NCBI RefSeq assembly: GCF_003027925.1 | Contig: NZ_PYPS01000023.1 | Location: 51,127-115,126, forward strand | Direction of reading: 5' to 3' | DNA length: 64,000 nucleotides | Source of the DNA: Micromonospora sp. RP3T | GTDB taxonomy: Bacteria > Actinomycetota > Actinomycetes > Mycobacteriales > Micromonosporaceae | Shown: piece by piece, positions 7,485 through 16,289 of the stretch | Layout of the letters: every line of letters begins with the position of its first letter | Position numbering within the stretch: the first letter of the stretch is position 1 | Notes under the pieces: model-generated | What the model saw: only the letters and a program-made list of their open reading frames with translations | The model's database searches: none | Told to the model about the DNA's origin: nothing | Program-made: the position numbers and the translations under genes

Positions 7485-9683
7485 ATGGGCAGCGTCCAGA
7501 TCGTCACCACGATCCTCGCGGCCGCCATCACCGCGGTGGCGGTGTGGCTTGCGGTACGCGCGGTCATGAAGATGACGGCCGTCATCCGGCTCGGGCAGCC
7601 CGCGCCCGAGCGGTTCGCCGACAAGGGCGCGCGCACCACCAAGATGCTGGTGGAGACCGCCGGCCACACCCGCATGCTCAAGTGGAGTGTGGTCGGGGCC
7701 GCCCACTGGTTCGTGATGGTCGGCTTCATCGTGCTGTCGCTGCTGGTGCTGGAGGCCTACTTCGAGGTGGTCTCGACCGGCGGCGGGCTGCCGATCGTCG
7801 GGCACTGGACCGTCTTCGGGCTGGTCACCGAGTGGATCGGCATCCTCGGTCTGGTCGGCATCCTGGTGCTGATGGCGATCCGGCTGCGCAACCGGCCCAA
7901 CCGGCCGGAGAACCGCTCCCGCTTCACCGGCTCGACGATGTGGCAGGGCTACTTCGTCGAGTGGGTCGTGCTGCTGGTCCTGATCTTCGGCTTCGTCATC
8001 CGAGGCTTCAAGGTCGCCACCGACCACTTCGAGTACCCGGTCTGGGCCACCCCGCTCAGCCACGCGGTCGGTTCGGTGCTCCCCGACTGGGAGGCCGGCG
8101 TCAGCGTGGCCGCCCTCATCAAGATCGTCATCTCGATGACCTGGCTCATCGTGATCTCGCTGAACGTCACCATGGGTGTCGCCTGGCACCGCTTCCTGGC
8201 CTTCCCCAACATCTTCTTCAAGCGCGATCCGCAGAAGGCGGCCGGCTCCGGCCTGGGCCCGCTGCGGCCGATGACGAGCGAGGGCAAGCCGCTCGACTTC
8301 GAGGAGGCCGACCCGGAGAAGGACCAGTTCGGTGTGGCCCAGGTCGAGCAGTTCACCTGGAAGGGCCTGCTCGACTTCAGCACCTGCACCGAGTGCGGCC
8401 GCTGCCAGTCGCAGTGCCCGGCCTGGAACACCGGCAAGCCGCTGTCGCCGAAGCTGCTGGTGCTGAGCCTGCGCGACCACGCGTACGCCAAGGCGCCCTA
8501 CCTGCTGGCCGGCGGCGGCAAGGACCTGACCGGCGAGGAGAAGGCCACCGAGGCGCAGCTCGCCCACATGGACGTGCTGGCCTTGGCCGAGGCCGACCGG
8601 CCGCTGATCGGCACCGCCGAGGAAGGCGGCGTCATCGACCCGGACGTGCTCTGGTCCTGCACCACCTGCGGCGCCTGCGTCGAGCAGTGCCCGGTGGACA
8701 TCGAGCACGTCGACCACATCGTCGACATGCGCCGCTACCAGGTGCTGATCGAGTCGAGCTTCCCGTCCGAGGCCGGCGTGATGCTGCGCAACCTGGAGAA
8801 CAAGGGCAACCCGTGGGGCGCGCCGCAGAACACCCGCGAGGACTGGACCAAGGGGCTCGACTTCGAGGTGCCCCGGGTCGGCGAGGTCGACGACTTCGAG
8901 TACCTCTTCTGGGTCGGCTGCGCCGGCGCGTTCGAGGACCGGGCCAAGAAGACCACCCGGGCGGTCGCCACGCTGCTGAACGAGGCCGGCGTCAGCTTCG
9001 CCATCCTCGGTGAGGGCGAGACCTGCTCCGGTGACCCGGCCCGCCGGATCGGCAACGAGTTCGTGTTCCAGATGCTCGCCCAGCAGAACGTGGAGACGCT
9101 GAACGAGGCGTTCGACGGCCGGGAGAAGAGCAAGCGGAAGATCGTCGCCACCTGCCCGCACTGCTTCAACACGCTCGGCAACGAGTACGGCCAGCTCGGC
9201 GGCGAGTTCGAGGTGGTGCACCACACCCAGCTGCTGGCCCACCTGGTCAGCGCCGGCAAGCTCACGCCGGTGCAGCCGGTCGACGGTGGCGTCACCTACC
9301 ACGACCCCTGCTACCTCGGCCGGCACAACCGGATCTTCGCCGCGCCCCGCGAGGTGCTCGGCGACTCGATGCAGGGCGAGCTGACCGAGATGCCGCGCAA
9401 CAGCGAGCGCTCCTTCTGCTGCGGCGCCGGTGGCGCCCGGATGTGGATGGAGGAGAAGATCGGCAAGCGGATCAACGTGGACCGGGTCGAGGAGGCCATG
9501 TCCACCGGCGCGAAGACCATCGCGGTCGGCTGCCCGTTCTGCTCGACGATGCTCAACGACGGGGTGAACGGCAAGGGCGCCGGCGAGGACGTCGAGGTGG
9601 TCGACGTGGCGAGCGTGCTGCTGCGCTCGGTCAAGCCGGAAGCGCCGGCCGGCGAGAAGGAGACCGCGCCGGCGGCCGGCTGA
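7485..9683 (+). CDS. etfD: EtfD-like membrane Fe-S oxidoreductase
   Basis: A 732-aa respiratory-type oxidoreductase. The first 250 residues hold about five or six membrane helices resembling a NarI-like b-type subunit. Two 4Fe-4S motifs follow (CTECGRCQSQCP near 300 and CTTCGACVEQCP near 392), then two CCG domains (CPHCFNTLGN, CCGAGGARMW and CPFCSTML). This order matches Rv0338c/EtfD of mycobacteria, which reoxidises electron-transfer flavoprotein during fatty-acid oxidation and passes electrons to menaquinone. Assignment rests on domain order; related HdrD/GlpC-type proteins exist. ATG start after GGGAGG. The upstream palindrome is shared with an acyl-CoA dehydrogenase gene at 31 kb, supporting the beta-oxidation role. 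Confidence 0.85.
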   Translation: MGSVQIVTTILAAAITAVAVWLAVRAVMKMTAVIRLGQPAPERFADKGARTTKMLVETAGHTRMLKWSVVGAAHWFVMVGFIVLSLLVLEAYFEVVSTGGGLPIVGHWTVFGLVTEWIGILGLVGILVLMAIRLRNRPNRPENRSRFTGSTMWQGYFVEWVVLLVLIFGFVIRGFKVATDHFEYPVWATPLSHAVGSVLPDWEAGVSVAALIKIVISMTWLIVISLNVTMGVAWHRFLAFPNIFFKRDPQKAAGSGLGPLRPMTSEGKPLDFEEADPEKDQFGVAQVEQFTWKGLLDFSTCTECGRCQSQCPAWNTGKPLSPKLLVLSLRDHAYAKAPYLLAGGGKDLTGEEKATEAQLAHMDVLALAEADRPLIGTAEEGGVIDPDVLWSCTTCGACVEQCPVDIEHVDHIVDMRRYQVLIESSFPSEAGVMLRNLENKGNPWGAPQNTREDWTKGLDFEVPRVGEVDDFEYLFWVGCAGAFEDRAKKTTRAVATLLNEAGVSFAILGEGETCSGDPARRIGNEFVFQMLAQQNVETLNEAFDGREKSKRKIVATCPHCFNTLGNEYGQLGGEFEVVHHTQLLAHLVSAGKLTPVQPVDGGVTYHDPCYLGRHNRIFAAPREVLGDSMQGELTEMPRNSERSFCCGAGGARMWMEEKIGKRINVDRVEEAMSTGAKTIAVGCPFCSTMLNDGVNGKGAGEDVEVVDVASVLLRSVKPEAPAGEKETAPAAG

Positions 9684-9708
9684 GGCGTACCCCGGCACGA
9701 GCCGGACC

Positions 9709-9747
9709 ACGACGGCGGCGGCACCCGGGCGGTGCCGCCGCCGTCGT
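9709..9747. terminator. Bidirectional hairpin between etfD-like gene and GOLPH3 gene
   Basis: A 17-bp perfect stem (9709-9725 with 9731-9747) has a 5-nt loop between convergent genes. It ends one base before the stop codon of the minus-strand gene. Confidence 0.75.
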
Positions 9748-9748
9748 C

Positions 9749-10420
9749 TCAGCTCGCTGTGGTGACCGCGATGGCGGCCGTGGTGGTGGTCGCGATCATC
9801 ACCGCCGCCTGCATCTCCTCGATCGCCTTCTTCGTCGCGGCGGAGGCCCAGTCCCCGGCGGCGATCTCGGCCAGCCGGGCCTTGACCCGCTCCTTCGGCA
9901 GCTCGCGGAAGAGCTTCCGGTCCAGACCGACCGCGCCGGTCAGGGTGAGCAGCGCCGCGGTCCGCGCGTCGACCGGGCCGTCGCCGACCAGCGCGTCCAC
10001 CATCCGCTGCCGGGCCGCGGTCTCCGCCGCCGGCTCCGCGCCGGTCGGCGAGGGATAGCGGGTACGCGGAAAGACCAGCAGCACCCGGTCGGACTCCCGA
10101 CGCAGCACCCCGGCGTCGACCAGCCCGTCGAGCACCCGGTCCGGCAGCCCTTTGGCCAGCTTGCCGATCCAGTCCTTCGGCGTGCGGGGCCGCCCGTCCC
10201 CGACGGTGGCCAGCGCCTCGTCGAGCAGCGGTACGCCGGTCGGGGTCGGATCGGCCACCACCAGTCGCTTGTCCGTGACCTCCACCCGGCGGGCCAGCGC
10301 CAGCTCCAGCAGCACCGCGCCGGCGAGGCCGTAGTCGAGGTGCGGGCGGCCGAGCCGGTTCGCGCCGGCATCGTCGTAGGCGAGCAGGACCAGTTCGTCG
10401 GTGAGCAGCAGACCGTGCAT
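9749..10420 (-). CDS. GOLPH3/VPS74-like (GPP34) protein
   Basis: A 223-aa protein with the opening LLLTDELVLLAYDD and the alternating helical pattern of the GPP34 family, which in eukaryotes binds PI4P in the Golgi. Actinobacteria carry many copies with unknown roles; no catalytic residues are expected. The start is ATG at 10420, preceded by TAGCGT seven bases upstream with no Shine-Dalgarno, so the mRNA is probably leaderless. A longer frame to 10711 overlaps the divergent gene and is not credible. The C terminus is Ala/Thr-rich. Confidence 0.85.
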   Translation of the reverse strand: MHGLLLTDELVLLAYDDAGANRLGRPHLDYGLAGAVLLELALARRVEVTDKRLVVADPTPTGVPLLDEALATVGDGRPRTPKDWIGKLAKGLPDRVLDGLVDAGVLRRESDRVLLVFPRTRYPSPTGAEPAAETAARQRMVDALVGDGPVDARTAALLTLTGAVGLDRKLFRELPKERVKARLAEIAAGDWASAATKKAIEEMQAAVMIATTTTAAIAVTTAS

Positions 10421-10427
10421 ATCCGCC

Positions 10428-10433
10428 ACGCTA
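10428..10433 (-). promoter_or_regulatory. Leaderless -10 box of the GOLPH3 gene
   Basis: TAGCGT on the minus strand, 7 nt before the ATG. It fits the TANNNT -10 rule and predicts transcription starting at the A of the start codon. Confidence 0.5.
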
Positions 10434-10436
10434 CGG

Positions 10437-11810
10437 GTGGCGCGCCATCCCCGCCCGCGTGCCACAATCACGCCCATCGACGGCCTTTTCGTTCTGACGC
10501 TGTTGCCCCTGGTCGGCTTCGTGCTGCTGACCGCGGGCAACGCCTTCTTCGTCGCGGCCGAGTTCGCCCTGGTCACGGTGGACCGGGCGGAGATCGACAG
10601 GCGGGCCGGCGAGGGGGACGCCCGGGCCGCCACGGTCCGCCGTGCGCTGCGTGACCTGTCCTTCCAGCTCTCCGGCGCGCAGCTCGGCATCACCATCACC
10701 GCGCTGCTCACCGGCTACCTGGCCGAGCCCGCCCTGGCCCGGCTCGTCGCGCCGGTGCTGCGCCCGTTCGGCGGGGCGGACCACCTCTCCGGCCTGCTCG
10801 CCCTGGCGCTGGCCACGCTGCTCTCGATGCTCTTCGGTGAGCTGGTGCCGAAGAACCTCGCGCTGGCCCGGCCGATGCCGGCGGCGCTGGCCACCGCCGC
10901 GCCGATGCGCGCCTTCTCCCGCACCTTCGGCTGGCTGATCCGGCTGCTCAACGACTCCGCCAACCGGTTGGTCCGCCGGCTCGGCGTGGAGCCGCAGGAG
11001 GAGCTGGCCAGCGCCCGTTCACCGGAGGAGCTGGGGCTGCTGGCCGCGATCTCGGCGCGGGCCGGCGCGCTGCCACCGGACACCGCGATGCTGCTGCGAC
11101 GCACCATCCGGTTCGGCGACAAGCGGGCCGCCGAGGCGATGACCCCCCGGGTGGACGTGATCGCGTTGCGCGCCACCGCCTCCGTCGCCGAGCTGCTCGA
11201 TCTGTCCCGGCGGACCGGCCGCACCCGGTTCCCGGTGTACGAGGAGACGCTCGACCTGGTCACCGGTGTCGTCGGGGTGCCCGACGCGCTCGGGGTGCCG
11301 CTGGCCCGGCGGGCCGCCACCACCGTCGCCTCGGTCGCCCGGGAACCGGTGTACGTGCCGGAGAGCCTGGACCTGGACGGCGTGCTGGCCGCGCTGAAGG
11401 ACGCCGGCGCGGACCTGGCCATCGTGGTCGACGAGTACGGAGGCACGGACGGCGTGGTGACCGTGGAGGACCTGGTCGAGGAGCTGGTCGGGGAGATCGC
11501 CGACGAGTTCGATCCGGCTGCGGTGGACGACCTCGGGCCGGCGGAGCTGACCGTGCCGGGCGGGGAACGAACCGTCCTGGTCGACGGCCTGCTGCGCGCC
11601 GACGAGCTGGTCGAGCAGACCGGTTTCCGGCTGCCCGAGGGGCCGTACGAGACGTTGGGCGGGTTCCTGATGGCCCGCCTCGGGCACATCCCGGTCGCCG
11701 GCGAGACGGTCGACGAGGCGGGCTACGAGTTCACCGTGGTGGAGGTGGACCGGCACCGGATCGAGCAGGTCCGCGTGTTGCGTCCCGAGGAGCCCGAAGA
11801 CGGTGCCTGA
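10437..11810 (+). CDS. CNNM/CBS-domain membrane protein (hemolysin C / CorC type)
   Basis: About 457 aa: a CNNM transmembrane domain (about residues 10-200, with AGNAFFVAAEFALV and later GELVPKNLALARP), two CBS domains (about 215-340) and a CorC/HlyC C-terminal domain (about 350-440). The family is linked to Mg2+ or Co2+ transport or tolerance; older annotations say hemolysin. The start is uncertain: GTG at 10437 is in frame and just clear of the divergent gene, but no ribosome-binding site is visible and initiation could be nearer 10475. It overlaps the following paralogue by 8 nt. Confidence 0.88.
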   Translation: MARHPRPRATITPIDGLFVLTLLPLVGFVLLTAGNAFFVAAEFALVTVDRAEIDRRAGEGDARAATVRRALRDLSFQLSGAQLGITITALLTGYLAEPALARLVAPVLRPFGGADHLSGLLALALATLLSMLFGELVPKNLALARPMPAALATAAPMRAFSRTFGWLIRLLNDSANRLVRRLGVEPQEELASARSPEELGLLAAISARAGALPPDTAMLLRRTIRFGDKRAAEAMTPRVDVIALRATASVAELLDLSRRTGRTRFPVYEETLDLVTGVVGVPDALGVPLARRAATTVASVAREPVYVPESLDLDGVLAALKDAGADLAIVVDEYGGTDGVVTVEDLVEELVGEIADEFDPAAVDDLGPAELTVPGGERTVLVDGLLRADELVEQTGFRLPEGPYETLGGFLMARLGHIPVAGETVDEAGYEFTVVEVDRHRIEQVRVLRPEEPEDGA

Positions 11811-12807
11811 GCTGCTGGTGGCCCTGGTGTTGCTGCTCGGCAACGCCTTCTTCGTGGGCAGCGAGTTCGCGTTGATCGCGTCCCGCCGGACGGTGATCGA
11901 ACCGCTGGCGGCGACGTCGAAGCGGGCCCGCTGGGCGCTGTCCGCGATGAACCAGATCCCGCTGATGATCGCCGGCGCGCAGCTCGGCATCACGGTCTGT
12001 TCGCTCGGTCTGGGCGCGATCGCCGAGCCGGCGTTGGCGCACCTGCTGGAGGTGCCCTTCACCGCGGTCGGGCTGCCCGCCTCGGCGGTGCACCCGGTGG
12101 CGTTCGTGATCGCGCTGGCCGTGGTGGTGTTCCTGCACACAGTGGTCGGCGAGATGGTGCCGAAGAACATCACGCTGGCCGGCCCGGAGCCGTCGGCGCT
12201 CTGGCTCGGCCCGGCGATGCTCGCGTTCTGCCTGGCCACGAAGCCGCTGCTGCTGGCGATGAAGTGGTCGGCCCGGCAGGTGCTGCGGTGGTGGCGGGTG
12301 GAGGCGACGGACGCGGTGAAGACCGTGTTCACCGCCGAGGAACTGGCCGGCCTGGTCTCCCAGGCTCGCACCGAGGGGCTGCTGGACGCCGAGGAGCACG
12401 CCCGGATCACCGGTGCGCTCGCCCTGCACAGCCGTACCGCCGCTGACGCCTTGCAGCCGTGGTCGACGGTGACCACGGTGGCGGAGGACGTCTCACCGGC
12501 CTCGCTGGAGGTGCTGGCGACCCGCACCGGTCGGTCCCGGTTCCCGGTGGTGCAGCGGGCCACCCGCCGGGTGCTCGGCTTCGTGCACGTCAAGGACGTG
12601 CTCGGGTACGCCGGCGCGAGCCGACGGGCCCCGGTGCCGGCCGAGGTCTACCGGCCGCTGGCGGTGGTGCCCCCGGACCGTACGCTCGCCGATCTGCTGC
12701 TGGCCATGCGGCGGGAGCGCCGGCACATGGTGCTGGTCAGCGACGGTCGACGGCCCCTCGGTGTGGTGACGCTCGACGACGTATTGACGGCCATTGTCGG
12801 CACGTGA
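11803..12807 (+). CDS. Second CNNM/CBS-domain membrane protein
   Basis: A 334-aa paralogue of the preceding gene. It has a CNNM membrane domain (LLLGNAFFVGSEFALI at the start, GEMVPKNITLAGP near 115) and two CBS domains, but it lacks the C-terminal CorC domain. The GTG start lies inside the end of the upstream gene (8-nt overlap), so the two are one operon and may form a heteromeric transporter. Such short/long pairs are common in actinobacteria. The ion is not known. Confidence 0.88.
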   Translation: MPELLVALVLLLGNAFFVGSEFALIASRRTVIEPLAATSKRARWALSAMNQIPLMIAGAQLGITVCSLGLGAIAEPALAHLLEVPFTAVGLPASAVHPVAFVIALAVVVFLHTVVGEMVPKNITLAGPEPSALWLGPAMLAFCLATKPLLLAMKWSARQVLRWWRVEATDAVKTVFTAEELAGLVSQARTEGLLDAEEHARITGALALHSRTAADALQPWSTVTTVAEDVSPASLEVLATRTGRSRFPVVQRATRRVLGFVHVKDVLGYAGASRRAPVPAEVYRPLAVVPPDRTLADLLLAMRRERRHMVLVSDGRRPLGVVTLDDVLTAIVGT

Positions 12808-12863
12808 ATGAATACCCTTGGTGTGCAAGCGATTGCGGACGCGTGATTGAACAGACGGCCGCC

Positions 12864-12893
12864 TTGATTCCACCCCGGTGCCTTCCCTAATGT
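12864..12893 (+). promoter_or_regulatory. Possible promoter of the first NlpC/P60 gene
   Basis: TTGATT (12864-12869) and TAATGT (12888-12893) are separated by 18 bp, upstream of the peptidase gene. This is sequence similarity only. No ydaO-type riboswitch core is visible in this leader, unlike that of the paralogue at 16466. Confidence 0.35.
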
Positions 12894-12955
12894 GATGCAC
12901 CGACCGCCGTGGGTCGTCCGCCTCGATCTTCCCTCTCGCGAGGCGCCCGCCGGTC

Positions 12956-12986
12956 GGTTGCAAAGGAGTCCGTGCCGGTGGCAACC
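12956..12986 (+). promoter_or_regulatory. Possible ribosome-site-enclosing hairpin
   Basis: GGTTGC (12956-12961) can pair perfectly with GCAACC (12981-12986). The 19-nt loop carries the AAAGGAG ribosome-binding site and both candidate GTG codons. With only 6 bp it could be chance. Confidence 0.3.
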
Positions 12987-13988
12987 ATGCCCCCTCAACG
13001 TCACGTCCCGAGCGCTTCCTCCGGCCGGCCGGCCGGGGTCCACCGGGTGGTACGCCGTCTCCTCACCCTGGTCGCGGCCGTCGCGGTCGGCGCCGGGATG
13101 CTGGCGGCCCCGGCGCACGCGGCGCCCTCGGTGGACGAGATCGACGCGCAGATCGACAAGCAGTGGGAGCAGCTCGAACCCACTATCGAGCAGTACAACA
13201 AGGTCAGCGCCCAGCTCAAGGCCGACCAGAAGAAGTCGGTCGAGCTGAAGAAGAAGATGGTCCCGCTGGAGCTGGCCTCGACGCTGGCGATGAACAAGGT
13301 CGGCGACATCGCCTCCCGGTACTACATGCGCGGCCCGTCCCAGGAGATGGGCGCGCTGCTGGTGAGCACCAAGCCGGGGACGCTGGCCGAACAGCTCGTC
13401 ATGCTGGACCGGATCGCCGACGACCAGCGCCGGCAGATCGCCGGCGTGCTCGCGGCCCGCGACAAGTACAACGCGCAGAAGCAGAAGCTGGACGCGTTGA
13501 TCGCTACCGAGGTCAAGCGGAAGAACGACCTGGCGGCGAAGAAGAAGCAGATCGACTCCGAGATCAAGCGGTTGACCGGGATGCTGCCGGTGACCTCGAT
13601 CCGCCCGGAGGGCTGCCCCTCGATCGACGGGGTGGTGAGCAGCGCCGCGCGGACCGCGATCAAGACGGCGTGCGCCCAGGTCGGCGACCCGTACGTGTGG
13701 GGCGCCACCGGCCCGAACTCGTTCGACTGCTCCGGCCTCACCCAGTACGCGTACAAGGCGGCGGGCATCTCGCTGACCCACTTCACCGGCGCGCAGTGGA
13801 ACGAGGGCCGGAAGATCTCGGCGAGCGAGGCCCGCCCCGGTGACCTGGTCTTCTTCTTCAGCGACCTGCACCATGTCGGGCTCTACCTGGGCAACGGCCT
13901 GATGGTGCACGCGCCACGGACCGGCAAACCGGTCCAGGTGGCCAAGGTGGAGTACATGCCGGTCGCGGGTTACCGCCGACCGTACTGA
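12978..13988 (+). CDS. Secreted NlpC/P60 peptidoglycan endopeptidase
   Basis: About 336 aa, predicted to cut the D-Glu/diaminopimelate bond of peptide stems. The signal peptide ends at the APAHA-AP site (about residue 48). A long coiled coil rich in Lys, Gln and Asp follows (about 50-205). The C-terminal NlpC/P60 domain has the catalytic Cys in FDCSGL, the His in HHVGLY and a further His in MVHAP. The layout resembles RipA-type division hydrolases. GTG at 12978 is preferred because AAAGGAG lies about 9 nt upstream; GTG at 12972 would be too close. A paralogue lies at 16466. Confidence 0.92.
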   Translation: MATMPPQRHVPSASSGRPAGVHRVVRRLLTLVAAVAVGAGMLAAPAHAAPSVDEIDAQIDKQWEQLEPTIEQYNKVSAQLKADQKKSVELKKKMVPLELASTLAMNKVGDIASRYYMRGPSQEMGALLVSTKPGTLAEQLVMLDRIADDQRRQIAGVLAARDKYNAQKQKLDALIATEVKRKNDLAAKKKQIDSEIKRLTGMLPVTSIRPEGCPSIDGVVSSAARTAIKTACAQVGDPYVWGATGPNSFDCSGLTQYAYKAAGISLTHFTGAQWNEGRKISASEARPGDLVFFFSDLHHVGLYLGNGLMVHAPRTGKPVQVAKVEYMPVAGYRRPY

Positions 13989-14001
13989 CCCGCGTCACGG
14001 C

Positions 14002-14034
14002 GAAGGCCCCCGGTCCGGAGGACCGGGGGCCTTC
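14002..14034. terminator. Bidirectional terminator hairpin
   Basis: A 15-bp perfect GC-rich stem (14002-14016 with 14020-14034) closed by GGA lies between the convergent peptidase and amidase genes. Confidence 0.8.
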
Positions 14035-14051
14035 CTCCGTCTGGTGGGTCG

Positions 14052-16085
14052 TCAGCGTGGCGCGCCGAGCGGCGACGGCAGGATCAGCACGTCGTCGAGG
14101 TTCACGAACATGATCCGGTGGCCGAACTGGACCTGCACGTAACGGTTCTTGCCGCGGACCACGGTGCGGTCACCGGGGGCGGAGCCGTCGTAGGAGACCG
14201 CCCGGTAGTACTCGCCCGGCAGCACACCGCCGACCGCGTACCGCTGGCCGGCCGCGAACGTGTACTGCAGCGGGGAGATGGCCTGGTACGGGATGGTCGC
14301 CGGGTAGGCGGCCTGCTCCGGGTAGGCGCGGCCGTACACCGGGACGGTGGCCTTGCCGGGGCGCGGCGTCACCACGAAGCCGGTGCCCCACTTCGCGGTG
14401 GGCGCGGCGGCCGGGTTGTGGAACCACGCCTTCTGGCCGAGGTACCAGATCGCGGTCCAGTCGCCCTGGCGGCCGGCCACCGCATACGTCTGTCCGGCGG
14501 AGGCACGGGCGCCGTGGTCGGAGATGTACATCGTGTCCGGCGTGCCGTCCGGGCGCAGCCCGAGGTCGTTGACCAGCGGGGCGTCCGCGCTCGGCGCGGT
14601 CCGCAGCACCACCGCCGACGAGCCGCGCGACGGGCAGGGCGCGGCCGGCGGGGTGGGCGTCGGGACGCCCGGCGGCTGCTGGTTGCAGCCGACGAACGCG
14701 GGCCGGTTGGTGGCGAAGTCCGGGTCGATGGTGACCAGCCCGGTACGCGACGTGCCGGTGGTCCGGAACGGGGCCTTCATCAGGTCGAAGTAGTGCGACC
14801 AGTCCCAGTAGGGGCCCGGGTCCCAGTGCATGCCCCCCACGTTCGCGGCGGTGATGCCGGGCACGTTGTCGTGGCCGATGATGTGCTGCCGGTCCATCGG
14901 GATGCCGAACTTCTGCGCCAGGTACCGGACCAGCTTGGCCGAGCTGCGGTACATCGCCTCGGTGTACCAGGTGCCCTGCCCGGCGAAGCCTTCGTGCTCC
15001 AGGCCGATCGACTTGGCGTTGACGTACCAGTTCCCGGCGTGCCAGCCGACGTCCTTGGCCTTGATGTGCTGGGCGACGTAGCCGTCCACCGACCGCAGCG
15101 TGTAGTGCCAGCCCAGGTAGTCGGCACGCTTCACCAGGTCGACGCTGGGGGCGAAGTAGCCCTCGGTGTCGTGGATGACGATGTATTCGATCTTCTGCTG
15201 CTTCGGCCGGTCGCCCAGGTCGTGGTTGCCGTAGTCGCCCGGGTCGGCGCTGAGCTGCTCGTAGGGGGCGGGAATCCACTCGCAGGCCAGCCGCACCGGG
15301 CACTCCAGCCCGTCCGGCCGCGCGGCGTGACGCAGGCCGAGCCGGGCCAGCCCGGCGCGGTCCGGCTGCGCGGCGGTGGCGGCCAGCGTGACCCGTTGCC
15401 CGTCGTCGGTGGTCCGGGCCGCGCCCTGGCCGAGTTGGTCGTAGACCTCGTCGGCGAAGGCCGCCGCCGCGTCGGACGTGTCCGCGCCGGAGTAGCGGGC
15501 CACCGCGCCGTACCAGGCCGCGACGTCGCTGCCGGCGCCGACCGGCCCACCCAGTGCCTTCTGGTACGACGCCAGCAGCGCCGCGCCACCGCGGATGTTC
15601 GCCGCCGGGTCGGTGCGCAGCGTCTGCGCGTCCAGCCCGGTGAGCGTGGCGGCGGCGTCGAGCGTCTGGAGCGAGGCGGTCGGCAGCGGCGTCTCCCGGG
15701 TCGGCGCGGCGGCGGTGGCCGGGTCGAGCCGGAGCGGGCGGGCGTCGTCGCCGCGCGGGTCCTCGTCCTCGTCCACGTGCGCGCTGCCCGACGTGGCCAG
15801 CACGTGCGCGGCGTCGGTCAGGTGCATCGGGCCGTAGCCGCCGCTGGTGCTGGGCTGGCCCGGGTGGGTGTCCCACCTCGACTCCAGGTAGGAGACACCG
15901 AGCAGCACGTTCTGCGGTACGCCGTACTCGGCCGCCGCGGCAGCGTACTGCTGCTGGCGGTCGCCGGTGGGCCGGCTGGCCTGCGGCGCGGCGCTCACCG
16001 GGCCGGTGGTGGCCAGCGCGGTGGCCGCCGCCACGGCGGCGGCGAGCAGGATCCGTCTGCTCGACGGCGGGGCTGAGAGGTGCAT
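14052..16085 (-). CDS. Secreted N-acetylmuramoyl-L-alanine amidase with N-terminal lysozyme-like region
   Basis: About 677 aa. A signal peptide ends near the PVSAAPQ segment (about residue 33). Residues about 45-100 resemble a lytic transglycosylase module (YLESRWDTHP and GGYGPMHL, with a candidate catalytic Glu). An Amidase_2/PGRP domain lies at about 295-430, with zinc ligands in VIHDTEG and HWDPG and the central GLEHEGF and IIGHDNVPG motifs. The C-terminal third contains SH3-like, wall-binding segments. ATG at 16085 has AGGAGG 4-5 nt upstream. The enzyme would cut the sugar-peptide amide bond and possibly also glycan. Its neighbours on both sides are NlpC/P60 peptidases, making a hydrolase cluster. 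Confidence 0.88.
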   Translation of the reverse strand: MHLSAPPSSRRILLAAAVAAATALATTGPVSAAPQASRPTGDRQQQYAAAAAEYGVPQNVLLGVSYLESRWDTHPGQPSTSGGYGPMHLTDAAHVLATSGSAHVDEDEDPRGDDARPLRLDPATAAAPTRETPLPTASLQTLDAAATLTGLDAQTLRTDPAANIRGGAALLASYQKALGGPVGAGSDVAAWYGAVARYSGADTSDAAAAFADEVYDQLGQGAARTTDDGQRVTLAATAAQPDRAGLARLGLRHAARPDGLECPVRLACEWIPAPYEQLSADPGDYGNHDLGDRPKQQKIEYIVIHDTEGYFAPSVDLVKRADYLGWHYTLRSVDGYVAQHIKAKDVGWHAGNWYVNAKSIGLEHEGFAGQGTWYTEAMYRSSAKLVRYLAQKFGIPMDRQHIIGHDNVPGITAANVGGMHWDPGPYWDWSHYFDLMKAPFRTTGTSRTGLVTIDPDFATNRPAFVGCNQQPPGVPTPTPPAAPCPSRGSSAVVLRTAPSADAPLVNDLGLRPDGTPDTMYISDHGARASAGQTYAVAGRQGDWTAIWYLGQKAWFHNPAAAPTAKWGTGFVVTPRPGKATVPVYGRAYPEQAAYPATIPYQAISPLQYTFAAGQRYAVGGVLPGEYYRAVSYDGSAPGDRTVVRGKNRYVQVQFGHRIMFVNLDDVLILPSPLGAPR

Positions 16086-16289
16086 CGAACCTCCTGGACA
16101 GGGATGGGGGTCACTGCGTTCCACCCTCACTCCGCCCACCCACGAGGGTCAATACCTTTCCGGGCAGTAATCCGACGCGAAAGAAATCTTCATTCGCGTT
16201 CGCGCGACGCATCCGGTACGGAGTGTCACGGCCGTTCGGGTTGCGGATCGATAACGGGAATCCTTACTCTGGTCAATCGTCGGCCGCAT

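Noticed and set aside
14118..16076. 652-codon open frame antisense to the amidase
   Set aside because: Shadow frame with an Arg/Gly/Val-rich composition; the minus strand has clear amidase motifs and a good ribosome site.
16086..16289. Possible extra gene between the amidase and the riboswitch
   Set aside because: Open frames are short with no ribosome site; the region fits promoters for both sides.
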